A stretch of DNA of 64,000 bases from Paracoccus methylarcula (GTDB lineage: Bacteria > Pseudomonadota > Alphaproteobacteria > Rhodobacterales > Rhodobacteraceae): NCBI RefSeq assembly GCF_003007735.2, contig NZ_PXNQ02000011.1, forward strand, positions 1 through 64,000, written 5' to 3'. This document shows positions 56,343 through 64,000 of this stretch, in pieces. A program made the translations under genes and the position numbers. Numbering within the stretch: the first letter of the stretch is position 1; every line of letters starts with the position of its first letter. The notes beneath the pieces are model-generated. The model searched no databases and had not been told where the DNA came from. It saw only the letters and a program-made list of their open reading frames with translations.

Positions 56343-56900
56343 ATGGGTTTTCTTCGCGCCACCCTGCTGACACTGGCCCTCGCCCTGCCCGCCGATGCGG
56401 TCACGCTTGGCGATGACGGGCTGTATGACGAGCCCTGGATCCGCGAAACCTTCATGGATCTGCGCGAGGATCTTGCCGAAGCGAATGCCGAGGGCAAGCG
56501 TCTTCTCATCCTGATCGAGCAGCGCGGCTGCATCTATTGCACAAAAATGCATGAGGAGGTGTTTTCGGACCCGACCATCGCGCAACTGATCTCGGACAAT
56601 TATTTCGTCATCCAGATCAACATGTTTGGAGATATTCCCGTCACCGATTTCGACGGCACCGAACGGCCCGAGAAAGAGATGGTGAACCGTTGGGGGGCGA
56701 TGTTCACGCCGACCATGATCTTTTTGCCGGAAGAGGTCGAGGATGGCGCCACCGCCGCCCAGGCCTCGGTCGCGACCATGCCCGGCGCTTTCGGCAAGGG
56801 GACGACCACGGCGCTTCTGGAATGGGTCCGCGATCATGGCTATGACGCGGAAGAGAATTTCCAGAAATATATGCAGGACAAGGCCAGTGGGTCGAACTAA
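56343..56900 (+). CDS. Thioredoxin-like periplasmic protein (SoxW type)
   Basis: A 185-residue protein with an N-terminal signal (ATLLTLALALPADAV) and a thioredoxin fold. The redox pair CIYC is at residues 63-66, and NRWGAMFTPTMIF provides the cis-Pro. It lies 11 bases after ccdA, so it is probably the periplasmic acceptor of CcdA. The pair resembles SoxVW of sulfur oxidisers, but no other sox genes are nearby. The TAA overlaps the end of the convergent YigZ gene. Confidence 0.88.
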   Translation: MGFLRATLLTLALALPADAVTLGDDGLYDEPWIRETFMDLREDLAEANAEGKRLLILIEQRGCIYCTKMHEEVFSDPTIAQLISDNYFVIQINMFGDIPVTDFDGTERPEKEMVNRWGAMFTPTMIFLPEEVEDGATAAQASVATMPGAFGKGTTTALLEWVRDHGYDAEENFQKYMQDKASGSN

Positions 56901-57256
56901 TTCCCCAAGCCCGTCTCGCGCAGGTAATGGCGCAGCGCATCCGCTACATGGCGAAAGCGGTCACCGCCCAGATGCTTGCCGCCATACCAGCGCGTGACGA
57001 CCACCACGTGATCCTGCAACCCGGCGCGCTCCAGCATCTGCAACATCAGCGCCCCCGCCCCTGCCTCGCCATCGTCATCCTTGACCGGCTCTCCGCCCAG
57101 AATCGCCGCCCATGTGTTATGCGTCGCCTTGGCAAAGCGCTTGTTCCGCTTCAGTTCCGCAATGAATGCCGCAACCTCGTCCCGGTTCCTCGCCGTCCCG
57201 CCCGAAACCGCATAACGCGACCCGCGATCCGAGATGATCTTGTCGAAAACCTGCAT
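56897..57256 (-). CDS. YigZ/IMPACT family protein (short form)
   Basis: A 119-residue protein matching the N-terminal IMPACT domain: FDKIISDRGSRYAVSGGTARN, ATHNTWAAIL, DDDGEAGAGALMLQMLERAG and VVVVTRWYGGKHLGGDRF. The C-terminal DUF1949 domain of full YigZ (about 200 residues) is absent, as in other short alphaproteobacterial forms. Role unclear, possibly linked to translation. Confidence 0.88.
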   Translation of the reverse strand: MQVFDKIISDRGSRYAVSGGTARNRDEVAAFIAELKRNKRFAKATHNTWAAILGGEPVKDDDGEAGAGALMLQMLERAGLQDHVVVVTRWYGGKHLGGDRFRHVADALRHYLRETGLGN

Positions 57257-57258
57257 AA

Positions 57259-57330
57259 ACCCTTCTTCTTCATGAAAATATCCCGGGGAGCCAGCCCGAA
57301 CGGGCTGGGCGGGGGCAGAGCCCCTTTCCC
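57259..57330 (-). repeat. ATGAAGAAGAA repeat, copy 4, with hairpin
   Basis: Read leftward from the stop of the acyltransferase-fold gene: a perfect 8-bp hairpin CCAGCCCG/CGGGCTGG (57291-57308), CCCCGGGATATTTTC and ATGAAGAAGAAGGG. The hairpin sequence differs from copies 2 and 3, but order and tail are conserved. Confidence 0.8.
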
Positions 57331-58503
57331 CTATTCCGCCTCCAGGAACGCCCTTATCCGCTCACCGGCCTGCGCGATTCCCAGCACCCCGTCCAGATGC
57401 CCGCGCGTGCCTTCCAGTTCGACGAACTCCACGGGCGTTCCGTCCGATTTGATGATAGCCCCCGTCTCGCGCACCGCGTTTCCGGGAAAGACCAGGTCCT
57501 CGTCGGTATGGATCAGCATCACCGGCACGTCGATATCCAGCAAACCCTGGTACAGGCTGCCCTCGGGATGGCCTGCGACGAATTGCTGGTTGGCGCGCAC
57601 GAGATACAGGAAGTGGTTGGCGTCCGACACCGATGCCCGCGCCGCGCCCGCCCCGTTCAGGACATCCACGACCTTGTAATCATTCGCCCAATCCTCCCCG
57701 GGATCTGCACCCTCCTCGGCCCAGTCCCGCCCGAATGCGCCATTGGTCCATTCCGCCGAATTCGCATGCAGCGTCACGATCTTGAGCGCCTGCGCCAGCC
57801 CCGCCTCCGGAGCCTCTCCGTCATAATAATCTCCGCCGTTCCAGTTCGGGTCCAGCCGGATCGGCGAGCCCCAGACATCCAGCCAAGCGATGAGGTCGGC
57901 ATCCGCCCAGCCCGAGGAGATCACCGGGATCACCCGCTCCAGCCGGTCGGGATAGCGCGCCGCCCATTCATAGCTTTGCAACCCGCCCATCGAGGCGCCC
58001 ATGACGGCATGCCATTTCTCGATCCCCAACTGTTCCATCAGGCCCAGTTGCGTATCGACGAAATCGCCGATGGTCAGGATCGGGAAATCCATGCCCCAGG
58101 GCTTGCCCGTCTCGGGGTTGATCGTCGCGGGCCCGGTAGTGATGACATTGGGATCATGCGCGCCCAGATTGACCGGCGTATCGACCGAGACGACGAAATA
58201 CCTGTCCGTGTCGATCGGCCTGCCCGAGCCGATGATCGAATCCCAGTAACCGGGCGCGGCATCGTCCTCGCTGTATTTCCCCGCCGCATGGCTGTTGCCG
58301 CTGAAATAATGCGGGATCAGGATCGCGTTGTCCCCGGCCTCGTTCAACTTGCCATAGGTCTCGTAGCCCAAGCGCATCTCGGGGATGACCTCCCCGCCGC
58401 GCGTGGTGAAATTCTCCAGGGTAAATTCCTGTTTCTCGACCAAAGGCTCGTAACCCGCGGCCGGTCCGGCCAGCATCACGGCGATCATTGTCGTCAGACG
58501 CAT
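57331..58503 (-). CDS. Exported alpha/beta hydrolase of the homoserine O-acetyltransferase fold
   Basis: A 390-residue protein. Signal sequence residues 1-17, then the MetX-like fold with nucleophile Ser171 in GASMGGLQSYEW, Asp in HTDEDLVFPG and His in GHLDGVLG. Periplasmic location argues against methionine synthesis, so it is more likely an esterase/lipase-like enzyme of the MetX family; substrate unknown. Confidence 0.82.
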   Translation of the reverse strand: MRLTTMIAVMLAGPAAGYEPLVEKQEFTLENFTTRGGEVIPEMRLGYETYGKLNEAGDNAILIPHYFSGNSHAAGKYSEDDAAPGYWDSIIGSGRPIDTDRYFVVSVDTPVNLGAHDPNVITTGPATINPETGKPWGMDFPILTIGDFVDTQLGLMEQLGIEKWHAVMGASMGGLQSYEWAARYPDRLERVIPVISSGWADADLIAWLDVWGSPIRLDPNWNGGDYYDGEAPEAGLAQALKIVTLHANSAEWTNGAFGRDWAEEGADPGEDWANDYKVVDVLNGAGAARASVSDANHFLYLVRANQQFVAGHPEGSLYQGLLDIDVPVMLIHTDEDLVFPGNAVRETGAIIKSDGTPVEFVELEGTRGHLDGVLGIAQAGERIRAFLEAE

Positions 58504-58637
58504 CGATATCCTCCCTCGTTGCGCGCTCAGGGAACATCGCGCAAACCGGAAAGTCCAGCGCCCCCGGAACCAGAGCGGGTGGCCAGCCCGGCCGGTCTTG
58601 CCCTATGTTCGCGCCAACAGCACAGAAGGAGCCCGAC

Positions 58638-59951
58638 ATGCTACCCTCCCGATCCGAGTTCCCCGGTGATTTCATTTTCGGCGCCGCGACCGCCGCCTAC
58701 CAGATCGAAGGATCGGGTTTCGGCGGTGCGGGACCGTCGCATTGGGACACATTCGCCGCCACTCCCGGCAATATCGCCGATGACAGCAGCGGGGCGCGGG
58801 CCTGCGATCATTATCACCTGTGGGAAACCGATCTCGACCTGATGCGCGATGCGGGTTTCGACGCCTATCGCTTCTCGACATCATGGGCGCGGGTCATGCC
58901 GGATGGCCGGACCCTCAATCCCGAGGGGCTGGATTTCTACGACCGCCTTGTCGACGGGATGCTGGAGCGCGGGTTGCAGCCCTTCCTGACCCTGTATCAC
59001 TGGGACCTGCCCGCCGTACTCGCGGATCAGGGCGGCTGGCGCAATCGCGACATCGCCGCGCTCTTCGCCGATTATGCCACTGCCGTTCAGGCCCGTCTCG
59101 GCGACCGGCTCGCCAGCATCGCGACGCTGAACGAGCCCTGGTGCATCGCGTGGCTGTCGCATTTCCTTGGCCATCACGCCCCCGGCCTGCGCGACATCCG
59201 CGCCGCGAGCCGCGCCATGCATCACGTTCTGCTGGCACATGGCACCGCGATGGAGGCGTTGCGTGCCGATGGCGCGCGAAATCTCGGCATCGTGCTGAAT
59301 TTCGAAACTTCGCATCCCGTGGACGACAGTCCCGAAGCCGCGGAATCCGCGGCCCGGCAGGACGCGATCTATAACCAATGGTTCATCCGGGCGCTGATGG
59401 GACAAGGCTATCCCGAAACCGCGCTGGAGGGGATCGGTCCGCATCTTCCCGAGGGCTGGCAGCACGACATGGAACGCATCGCCGCGCCGCTGGATTGGCT
59501 GGGGGTGAATTACTACACCCGCAAGCTGCATGGCCATCTTCCCGGACCATGGCCCAACGACCGGGCCGAGGATGGCCCGCTGCCCAGGACCCGGATGGGC
59601 TGGGAAATCCGTCCCGAGGGGCTGAGCGAATTCCTGGTCCGGCTGGCCCGCGATCATATCGGCGATCTGCCGGTGCTGGTGACCGAGAACGGCATGGCCC
59701 TGGAGCCCGGCGAGGACGTCACCGAGGATGCGGCGCGCGTGGCCTTTATCGGCGAGCACCTGCGGGCGGCCAGATCGGCGCTGGATCAGGGCGTCAACCT
59801 GCGCGGATTCTTCTACTGGTCGCTGCTGGACAATTACGAATGGGCGTTCGGCTATGGTCCCCGCTTCGGGTTGGTGCATGTGGATTATGCCAGCATGAAG
59901 CGCACGCCCAAGGCGAGCTGGCATGCATTTCGGTATATGATGCGCGGGTAG
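58638..59951 (+). CDS. Beta-glucosidase (GH1)
   Basis: A 437-residue cytosolic family 1 glycosidase. Acid/base Glu166 (TLNEPW) and nucleophile Glu350 (VLVTENGM), with WDTF, HWDLP and the C-terminal GFFYWSLLDNYEWAFGY conserved. The ATG at 58638 has an AGAAGGAG site. With the GH5-RTX enzyme it suggests use of beta-glucans. No transporter is adjacent. Confidence 0.96.
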   Translation: MLPSRSEFPGDFIFGAATAAYQIEGSGFGGAGPSHWDTFAATPGNIADDSSGARACDHYHLWETDLDLMRDAGFDAYRFSTSWARVMPDGRTLNPEGLDFYDRLVDGMLERGLQPFLTLYHWDLPAVLADQGGWRNRDIAALFADYATAVQARLGDRLASIATLNEPWCIAWLSHFLGHHAPGLRDIRAASRAMHHVLLAHGTAMEALRADGARNLGIVLNFETSHPVDDSPEAAESAARQDAIYNQWFIRALMGQGYPETALEGIGPHLPEGWQHDMERIAAPLDWLGVNYYTRKLHGHLPGPWPNDRAEDGPLPRTRMGWEIRPEGLSEFLVRLARDHIGDLPVLVTENGMALEPGEDVTEDAARVAFIGEHLRAARSALDQGVNLRGFFYWSLLDNYEWAFGYGPRFGLVHVDYASMKRTPKASWHAFRYMMRG

Positions 59952-60193
59952 ATTAGCATACAATACCCACAACCAGGACGATCTCAATGCATATATAATT
60001 ATTTTAAATCAATGACTTAATTGTATATTTAACCATCAGTTCATCGCGATGGAAAATATTTGACTCCCTTGCGGGTTGCCGCCAAGTTGCCAGTTGTGAA
60101 TCGGGGGAATCACGTTCCGCAACATTGGTTTGGCCTGCTCTTGTCTCGCCGCATCCAAGCGGATCATGAATTGACACAAGGGGAATTACAGAC

Positions 60194-61318
60194 ATGGCTT
60201 CATTTGCATCATGGGGTTGGATCACCGGGGAAAACGTTGGCTTGGATTCTTCGGGGTTTGTCGGATATACGTTTGATCCAAATGCAATTTACACTGAGGG
60301 GACGATCCGTGACGGGGATGAGGACGGTCGGGTATCCCCCCGTAACAGCGGCGGCTTCCATCCGAATGATGGCTGGGGTTTCAACGGTCAGGCTTACCAG
60401 GTGTCCCGTAACTGGACATTTGAAGCGACGGTTACCTACGCTGACGGAACGACCTCTACCGCAAACATAACCGGGGCGCGTCTGGTTGATCCGGATAACG
60501 ATGCATCCGATCCGCTCCACAGCACCATGATGTTCCGGTTGCAAGACGGCGCGATGTTTGCCACCGCCGATGGCGGTACCGATGACGGAAACGGCGAATA
60601 TGTTTACGCCATGGAGGACATCACCTCGATCGAGATCACCAGTGTTGTCAGCGAAGATACCTGGCGAAACCCGGATAATAACGATGATTTCTGGCCGGCA
60701 GTGGTGTGCTTCTCCGCAGGCACGCTGATCGAAACCTCCCGTGGCTCGGTGGCAGTGGAAAATCTGAACCGGGGCGACATGATCCGCACCAGGGATAACG
60801 GCTTCCAACCCATCCGCTGGATCGGATCGCGCAAGATCGGCACCGCCGAGCTGGAGCGTAATCCCGGGCTCCGCCCGGTCCGGATCGCTGCGGGTGCGCT
60901 TGGGAACGGCCTGCCCCTTCGCGATCTCGTGGTCTCGCGTCAGCACCGGGTCCTGGTGCAATCGCCCGAACTCGACATGGCCGAGGCCCTGGTTCCGGCC
61001 AAGGACCTGTTGGCCCTGCCAGGGGTCGAGATCCTCGATCATCTCGAACATGGGGTCGAGTATTTCCATGTGCTTTGCGAGAATCACGAGGTGCTGCTTG
61101 CCGAAGGCATGCCGGCCGAAAGCATGCTGACGGGAACCGAGGCCCTGAAGGCGCTGGACGACACCGCGCGCGAGGAAATCGCGATCCTGATGCCGGAATT
61201 GCGGAATGTCGATTACGTCCCGACCCCGGCCCGCAGGCTTCTCAATGGCAAGCCGGCCCGCAAGATCGTTCAGCGGCATCTTGAAAGCAGGGACCCCCTG
61301 TCGGCTCGGGTCCTGTAA
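60194..61318 (+). CDS. Hint-domain protein
   Basis: A 374-residue protein. Residues about 172-310 are a Hint (hedgehog/intein-type) module starting at Cys172 in CFSAGTLIETSRG, with NLNRGDMIRTRDNG and LVVSRQHRVLVQS (the TxxH-like block). Residues 1-170 are an acidic, Asp/Gly/Thr-rich lead without RTX. Upstream DNA (59952-60193) is AT-rich. Rhodobacteraceae carry many such proteins, thought to be secreted and possibly self-processing; no extein is left downstream. Confidence 0.88.
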   Translation: MASFASWGWITGENVGLDSSGFVGYTFDPNAIYTEGTIRDGDEDGRVSPRNSGGFHPNDGWGFNGQAYQVSRNWTFEATVTYADGTTSTANITGARLVDPDNDASDPLHSTMMFRLQDGAMFATADGGTDDGNGEYVYAMEDITSIEITSVVSEDTWRNPDNNDDFWPAVVCFSAGTLIETSRGSVAVENLNRGDMIRTRDNGFQPIRWIGSRKIGTAELERNPGLRPVRIAAGALGNGLPLRDLVVSRQHRVLVQSPELDMAEALVPAKDLLALPGVEILDHLEHGVEYFHVLCENHEVLLAEGMPAESMLTGTEALKALDDTAREEIAILMPELRNVDYVPTPARRLLNGKPARKIVQRHLESRDPLSARVL

Positions 61319-61327
61319 CCCGCAGCA

Positions 61328-62944
61328 TCATCGCGAATGAACAAACCCGCCGGCAAGGATCATGTCGGCGGCCTTTTCCGCGATCATCGTCACCGGCGCA
61401 TGCGTGTTGCCCGAGGGAAGCACCGGCATGATCCCCGCATCCGCGATGCGCAACCGCTCGATCCCGCGCAGCCTCAGTTCCGGATCCACCACGGCCATGG
61501 GATCATTGCCCATTTTCGTGGTGCCAACGGGATGGAAGATCGTCGTCCCCACATCCCCCGCAGCGCGCGCCAATTCGGCATCGCTTTGCAGATGCGCGCC
61601 GGGCTTGATTTCCTCGGGCCGAAACTCCGCCATCCGCCGCGTCTCCATCAGCCGCCGCGCATGACGCAGGCTGTCGATGGCTACCTGCCGGTCCGCTTCT
61701 GCCGACAGGTAGCGCGGCGCAATGGAAGGTGCCGCCGCGGGATCCGGCCCGGTGATATGGCTGCATCCCCGGCTTTCCGGCCGCAGGTTGCAGACCGAGA
61801 CGGTCAGGCCGGGAAAATCATGCAAGGGATCGCCGAATTTCTCCAGCGACAGCGGCTGGACGTGATACTCGATATTCGCCGTCTCGAATACGTCCGAGGA
61901 TTTCGCGAATATCCCCAGCTGACTGGGCGCCATCGCCATCGGCCCCGTCCGCCGCCACGCATATTCCAGCGCGATCCCCGCCTTGCCCCAGATCGACCGC
62001 GCCCGATCATTCAACGTGCGCGCGCCCCTGATCCGGAACACGGTCCGCAATTGCAGATGATCCTGCAGGTTCTCGCCCACTCCCGGCAGGTCCAGAACGG
62101 TCTCGATGCCCAGATCCGAGAGCCGCTCGCCCTGCCCGATCCCGCTCAGTTCCAGGATCGCCGGAGAGTTGATCGCCCCCGCCGCAAGCACCACCTCGCC
62201 CCGCGCCTTCGCATGCATCCGGCGGCCCTTTTGCGTGAAGACGACACCGGTGGCGCGCGTGCCTTCCAGCGACAGGCGCTCGACCTGCGCATGGGTCTCG
62301 ATCCGCAGGTTCGGGCGGGATTTCGCGGGGTTCAGAAAGGCCTTGCGCGAATTCCACCTTATGCCGCCACGTTGGGTCACGGGAAAATAACCCACCCCCT
62401 CGTTGTCGCCATCGTTGAAATCGTCGCGGACCGGCAGACCCAGCTCCTGCGCAGCCTCGGCCACGGCATCGAGGATCGGCCAGCTCAAGCGCTGCCGCTC
62501 GACCCGCAATTCACCGCTATCGCCATGGAATGTGTCGGCCGGGCCGTAATGATGCTCGGAGCGGCGGAAATAGGGCAGCACATCGTCCCAGCCCCAGCCC
62601 GGATTGCCCGCTTGACGCCAGCGATCGTAATCGCCCGCCTGCCCCCGCATGTAGATCATGCCATTGATAGAGGAACAGCCGCCCAGCACCTTGCCGCGCG
62701 GATAGTTCAGGCTGCGGCCATTCAGCCCCGCCTCGGCCTCGGTGCGATAGCACCAGTCCAGCGTCGGATCGCCCATGGCGTATAGATAGCCGACCGGCAC
62801 ATGCACCCAGAAGCGGTTGTCGCTGCCCCCGGCCTCCAGCAGCAGGACACGATTGCGCGGATCGGCGGAAAGACGATTGGCCAGCACGCACCCACCCGAG
62901 CCCGCGCCCACGATGATAAAATCATATTCCCCGAAATCCTGCAT
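61328..62944 (-). CDS. GMC oxidoreductase (choline/alcohol dehydrogenase-like)
   Basis: A 538-residue FAD-dependent GMC oxidoreductase. FAD motif FIIVGAGSGGCVLANRL (GxGxxG at 13-18), PRGKVLGGCSSINGM and C-terminal catalytic His in HPVGTTKMG and NTHAPVTMIAEKAA. It resembles choline dehydrogenase (BetA) and alcohol dehydrogenase-like relatives; no betB or betI next to it, so the substrate is open. Start ATG 62944, or GTG 62956. Confidence 0.88.
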   Translation of the reverse strand: MQDFGEYDFIIVGAGSGGCVLANRLSADPRNRVLLLEAGGSDNRFWVHVPVGYLYAMGDPTLDWCYRTEAEAGLNGRSLNYPRGKVLGGCSSINGMIYMRGQAGDYDRWRQAGNPGWGWDDVLPYFRRSEHHYGPADTFHGDSGELRVERQRLSWPILDAVAEAAQELGLPVRDDFNDGDNEGVGYFPVTQRGGIRWNSRKAFLNPAKSRPNLRIETHAQVERLSLEGTRATGVVFTQKGRRMHAKARGEVVLAAGAINSPAILELSGIGQGERLSDLGIETVLDLPGVGENLQDHLQLRTVFRIRGARTLNDRARSIWGKAGIALEYAWRRTGPMAMAPSQLGIFAKSSDVFETANIEYHVQPLSLEKFGDPLHDFPGLTVSVCNLRPESRGCSHITGPDPAAAPSIAPRYLSAEADRQVAIDSLRHARRLMETRRMAEFRPEEIKPGAHLQSDAELARAAGDVGTTIFHPVGTTKMGNDPMAVVDPELRLRGIERLRIADAGIMPVLPSGNTHAPVTMIAEKAADMILAGGFVHSR

Positions 62945-63001
62945 ATGCTCCCCCACGGATCAAGCGCGACGGCCCGTACGCCGAATTCCGAACCGCGCTT
63001 A

Positions 63002-63066
63002 TTCTTCTTCATGCAAATATCCCGGGGGTCCGGGAGCAGCGCCCCCGGCCATCGCGGGACGCAATC
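63002..63066 (-). repeat. ATGAAGAAGAA repeat, copy 5, with hairpin
   Basis: Read leftward, 3 bases after the PutA stop: GCGTCCCGCGATGGCC, imperfect hairpin (one mismatch) of CCGGGGGC and GCTCCCGG, ACCCCCGGGATATTTGC and ATGAAGAAGAAT. It matches copies 2 and 3 in order. Confidence 0.85.
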
Positions 63067-63069
63067 ACC

Positions 63070-64000
63070 CTACTCCGCCGCCGCCAGCAGCGAGGCATTG
63101 CCCCCCGAGGCGGTCGTGTCGATGCACAGATGCCGTTCCAGCACCGCATAGCCCGGCAGTTCCACCGAGGTCACGAGCGGAATGATCGCCCCCTCGCGCG
63201 CCGCCAATGCCTGCCGGTAAAGCTGCGCCTGCTCCTCGGGGCCGTCATAGGCCACCAGCGCCATGCCTGACAGCGTTCCAAGGGCATCGGCGGGCAGGCT
63301 TCCCGGCACCTCCACAGCGGCACAGCCCTTCGCCCGGGCGATAGCCGCCTGCGCAGCACTATCCGGGCCGAGGCACAGCACCGTGCCCCGGGCATGGGTG
63401 GTCAGGCGGTTGGATTCCCCCGTCGGACCGGGCAGCAGCACGGTTTCACGCGGAGTCGCGCTATCGGTCCGTGCGGCATCCAGCGCCTTTTGCAGTGCCG
63501 CCGGATCGGCCTCGGGTCCCTCGGATGCGGGCATCCGGTTCACCTTCGCCGCCCGGAAACGCGGGACGTAATGCGGCCCGCCCGCTTTCGGCCCGGTCCC
63601 CGACAGCCCCTCGCCGCCGAATGGCTGGCTGCCGACGATGGCGCCGATCTGGTTGCGGTTCACATAGAGATTGCCGACATTCACGAGGCTGTCGATATGC
63701 TGCACCCGGTCGTCGATGCGCGTATGTAACCCGAAGGTCAGCCCGTAGCCCGAGGCATTGATCGCCCCGATCACCCGGTCCAGGTCGCTGGCCTCGAAGC
63801 TGGCGACATGCAGCACCGGGCCGAAGATCTCGCGCTCGACATCCTCGATCCCACCCACGCGGATCGTCACCGGTGCGACGTAATGCCCGCGCCCCGGCGT
63901 CTTGAGCCGGTGCAGGATGCGTCCATCGCTGCGCGCCTTGGCGATATGATCCTCGATCCCCTTCTTGGCGGCTGCGGAAATGACCGGGCCGACATCGCTG
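63070..64000 (-). CDS. putA: Bifunctional proline dehydrogenase / P5C dehydrogenase, C-terminal part (partial)
   Basis: The frame continues to the window edge, so only about 310 C-terminal residues are seen. The aldehyde dehydrogenase end (VEREIFGPVLHVASF, NRNQIGAIVGSQPFGGEGLSGTGPKAGG) is followed by a roughly 170-residue tail typical of PutA rather than of single-domain P5C dehydrogenase. PutA oxidises proline to glutamate. The C-terminal NLTTHARGTVLCLGP-like region supports the long PutA form. The repeat at 63002 follows. Confidence 0.92.
   Translation of the reverse strand, partial: SDVGPVISAAAKKGIEDHIAKARSDGRILHRLKTPGRGHYVAPVTIRVGGIEDVEREIFGPVLHVASFEASDLDRVIGAINASGYGLTFGLHTRIDDRVQHIDSLVNVGNLYVNRNQIGAIVGSQPFGGEGLSGTGPKAGGPHYVPRFRAAKVNRMPASEGPEADPAALQKALDAARTDSATPRETVLLPGPTGESNRLTTHARGTVLCLGPDSAAQAAIARAKGCAAVEVPGSLPADALGTLSGMALVAYDGPEEQAQLYRQALAAREGAIIPLVTSVELPGYAVLERHLCIDTTASGGNASLLAAAE

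Overview
The window is high-GC, densely packed chromosomal DNA from an alphaproteobacterium. Gene content and style point to Rhodobacteraceae, most likely Paracoccus or a close relative: an ECF41 sigma factor with its target promoter, a FYDLN_acid protein, Hint-domain and RTX secreted proteins, a COX15-type heme A synthase, and infC with a non-AUG start. The genus is an inference from gene style; no 16S gene is present.

Layout. 1-6.4 kb: an alanine-rich membrane-anchored protein (cut by the left edge), pepN, a PlsC-like acyltransferase, a CAP-domain lipoprotein and guaA. 6.5-11.5 kb: an RND efflux pump (frameshifted pump gene plus adaptor) divergent from a TetR regulator, with a palindromic candidate operator between them. 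11.6-16 kb: a dimethylglycine/sarcosine dehydrogenase-like enzyme divergent from panC-panB. 16-20.3 kb: a GAF-Fis regulator, an MFS transporter, a frameshifted 2-hydroxyacid dehydrogenase and an SH3-domain protein. 20.3-21.7 kb: a complete ECF41 module (promoter, carboxymuconolactone decarboxylase, sigma factor). 21.7-28.2 kb: a membrane protein, a lipoprotein, an M3 oligopeptidase, an ArsR regulator divergent from a NIPSNAP/ABM pair, then infC, dut and a membrane-tethered ThiF/MoeB protein. 28.4-34.2 kb: an alanine-rich anchored protein, a glycosyltransferase-like gene and a fabA-fabB-fabI run that continues into a haloacid dehalogenase and an alpha/beta hydrolase. 34.3-42.8 kb: a GH5-RTX secreted enzyme, M32 carboxypeptidase, ctaA, a TrmJ-like methyltransferase, a ThiE-like protein, a GFA protein and purM-purN.

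42.9-47.9 kb is the main accessory segment, bounded by tRNA-Ile2(CAU) and tRNA-Ala(GGC). It holds two insertion-sequence remnants, a winged-helix regulator with a long unassigned C-terminal region, two unrecognised exported proteins and about 0.6 kb of very AT-rich DNA. 48-64 kb returns to core-like content: DoxX, FYDLN_acid, a YgjP-type metallopeptidase, GntR, gnd, a Bcr/CflA-type transporter, tdk, a low-GC orphan, a DUF2270-like protein, a CcdA/SoxW-like thiol pair, YigZ, an acyltransferase-fold hydrolase, a GH1 glucosidase, a Hint protein, a GMC dehydrogenase and the C-terminal part of PutA (cut by the right edge).

Seven genes (RND pump, 2-hydroxyacid dehydrogenase, NIPSNAP, infC, M32 peptidase, doxX, ccdA) each carry one apparent single-base deletion and otherwise read intact. 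Because infC is essential, residual sequencing error is the simplest explanation, and gene-loss conclusions should not be drawn from these frameshifts. A short repeat ending in ATGAAGAAGAA, usually preceded by a GC-rich hairpin, occurs five times, mostly just after stop codons.
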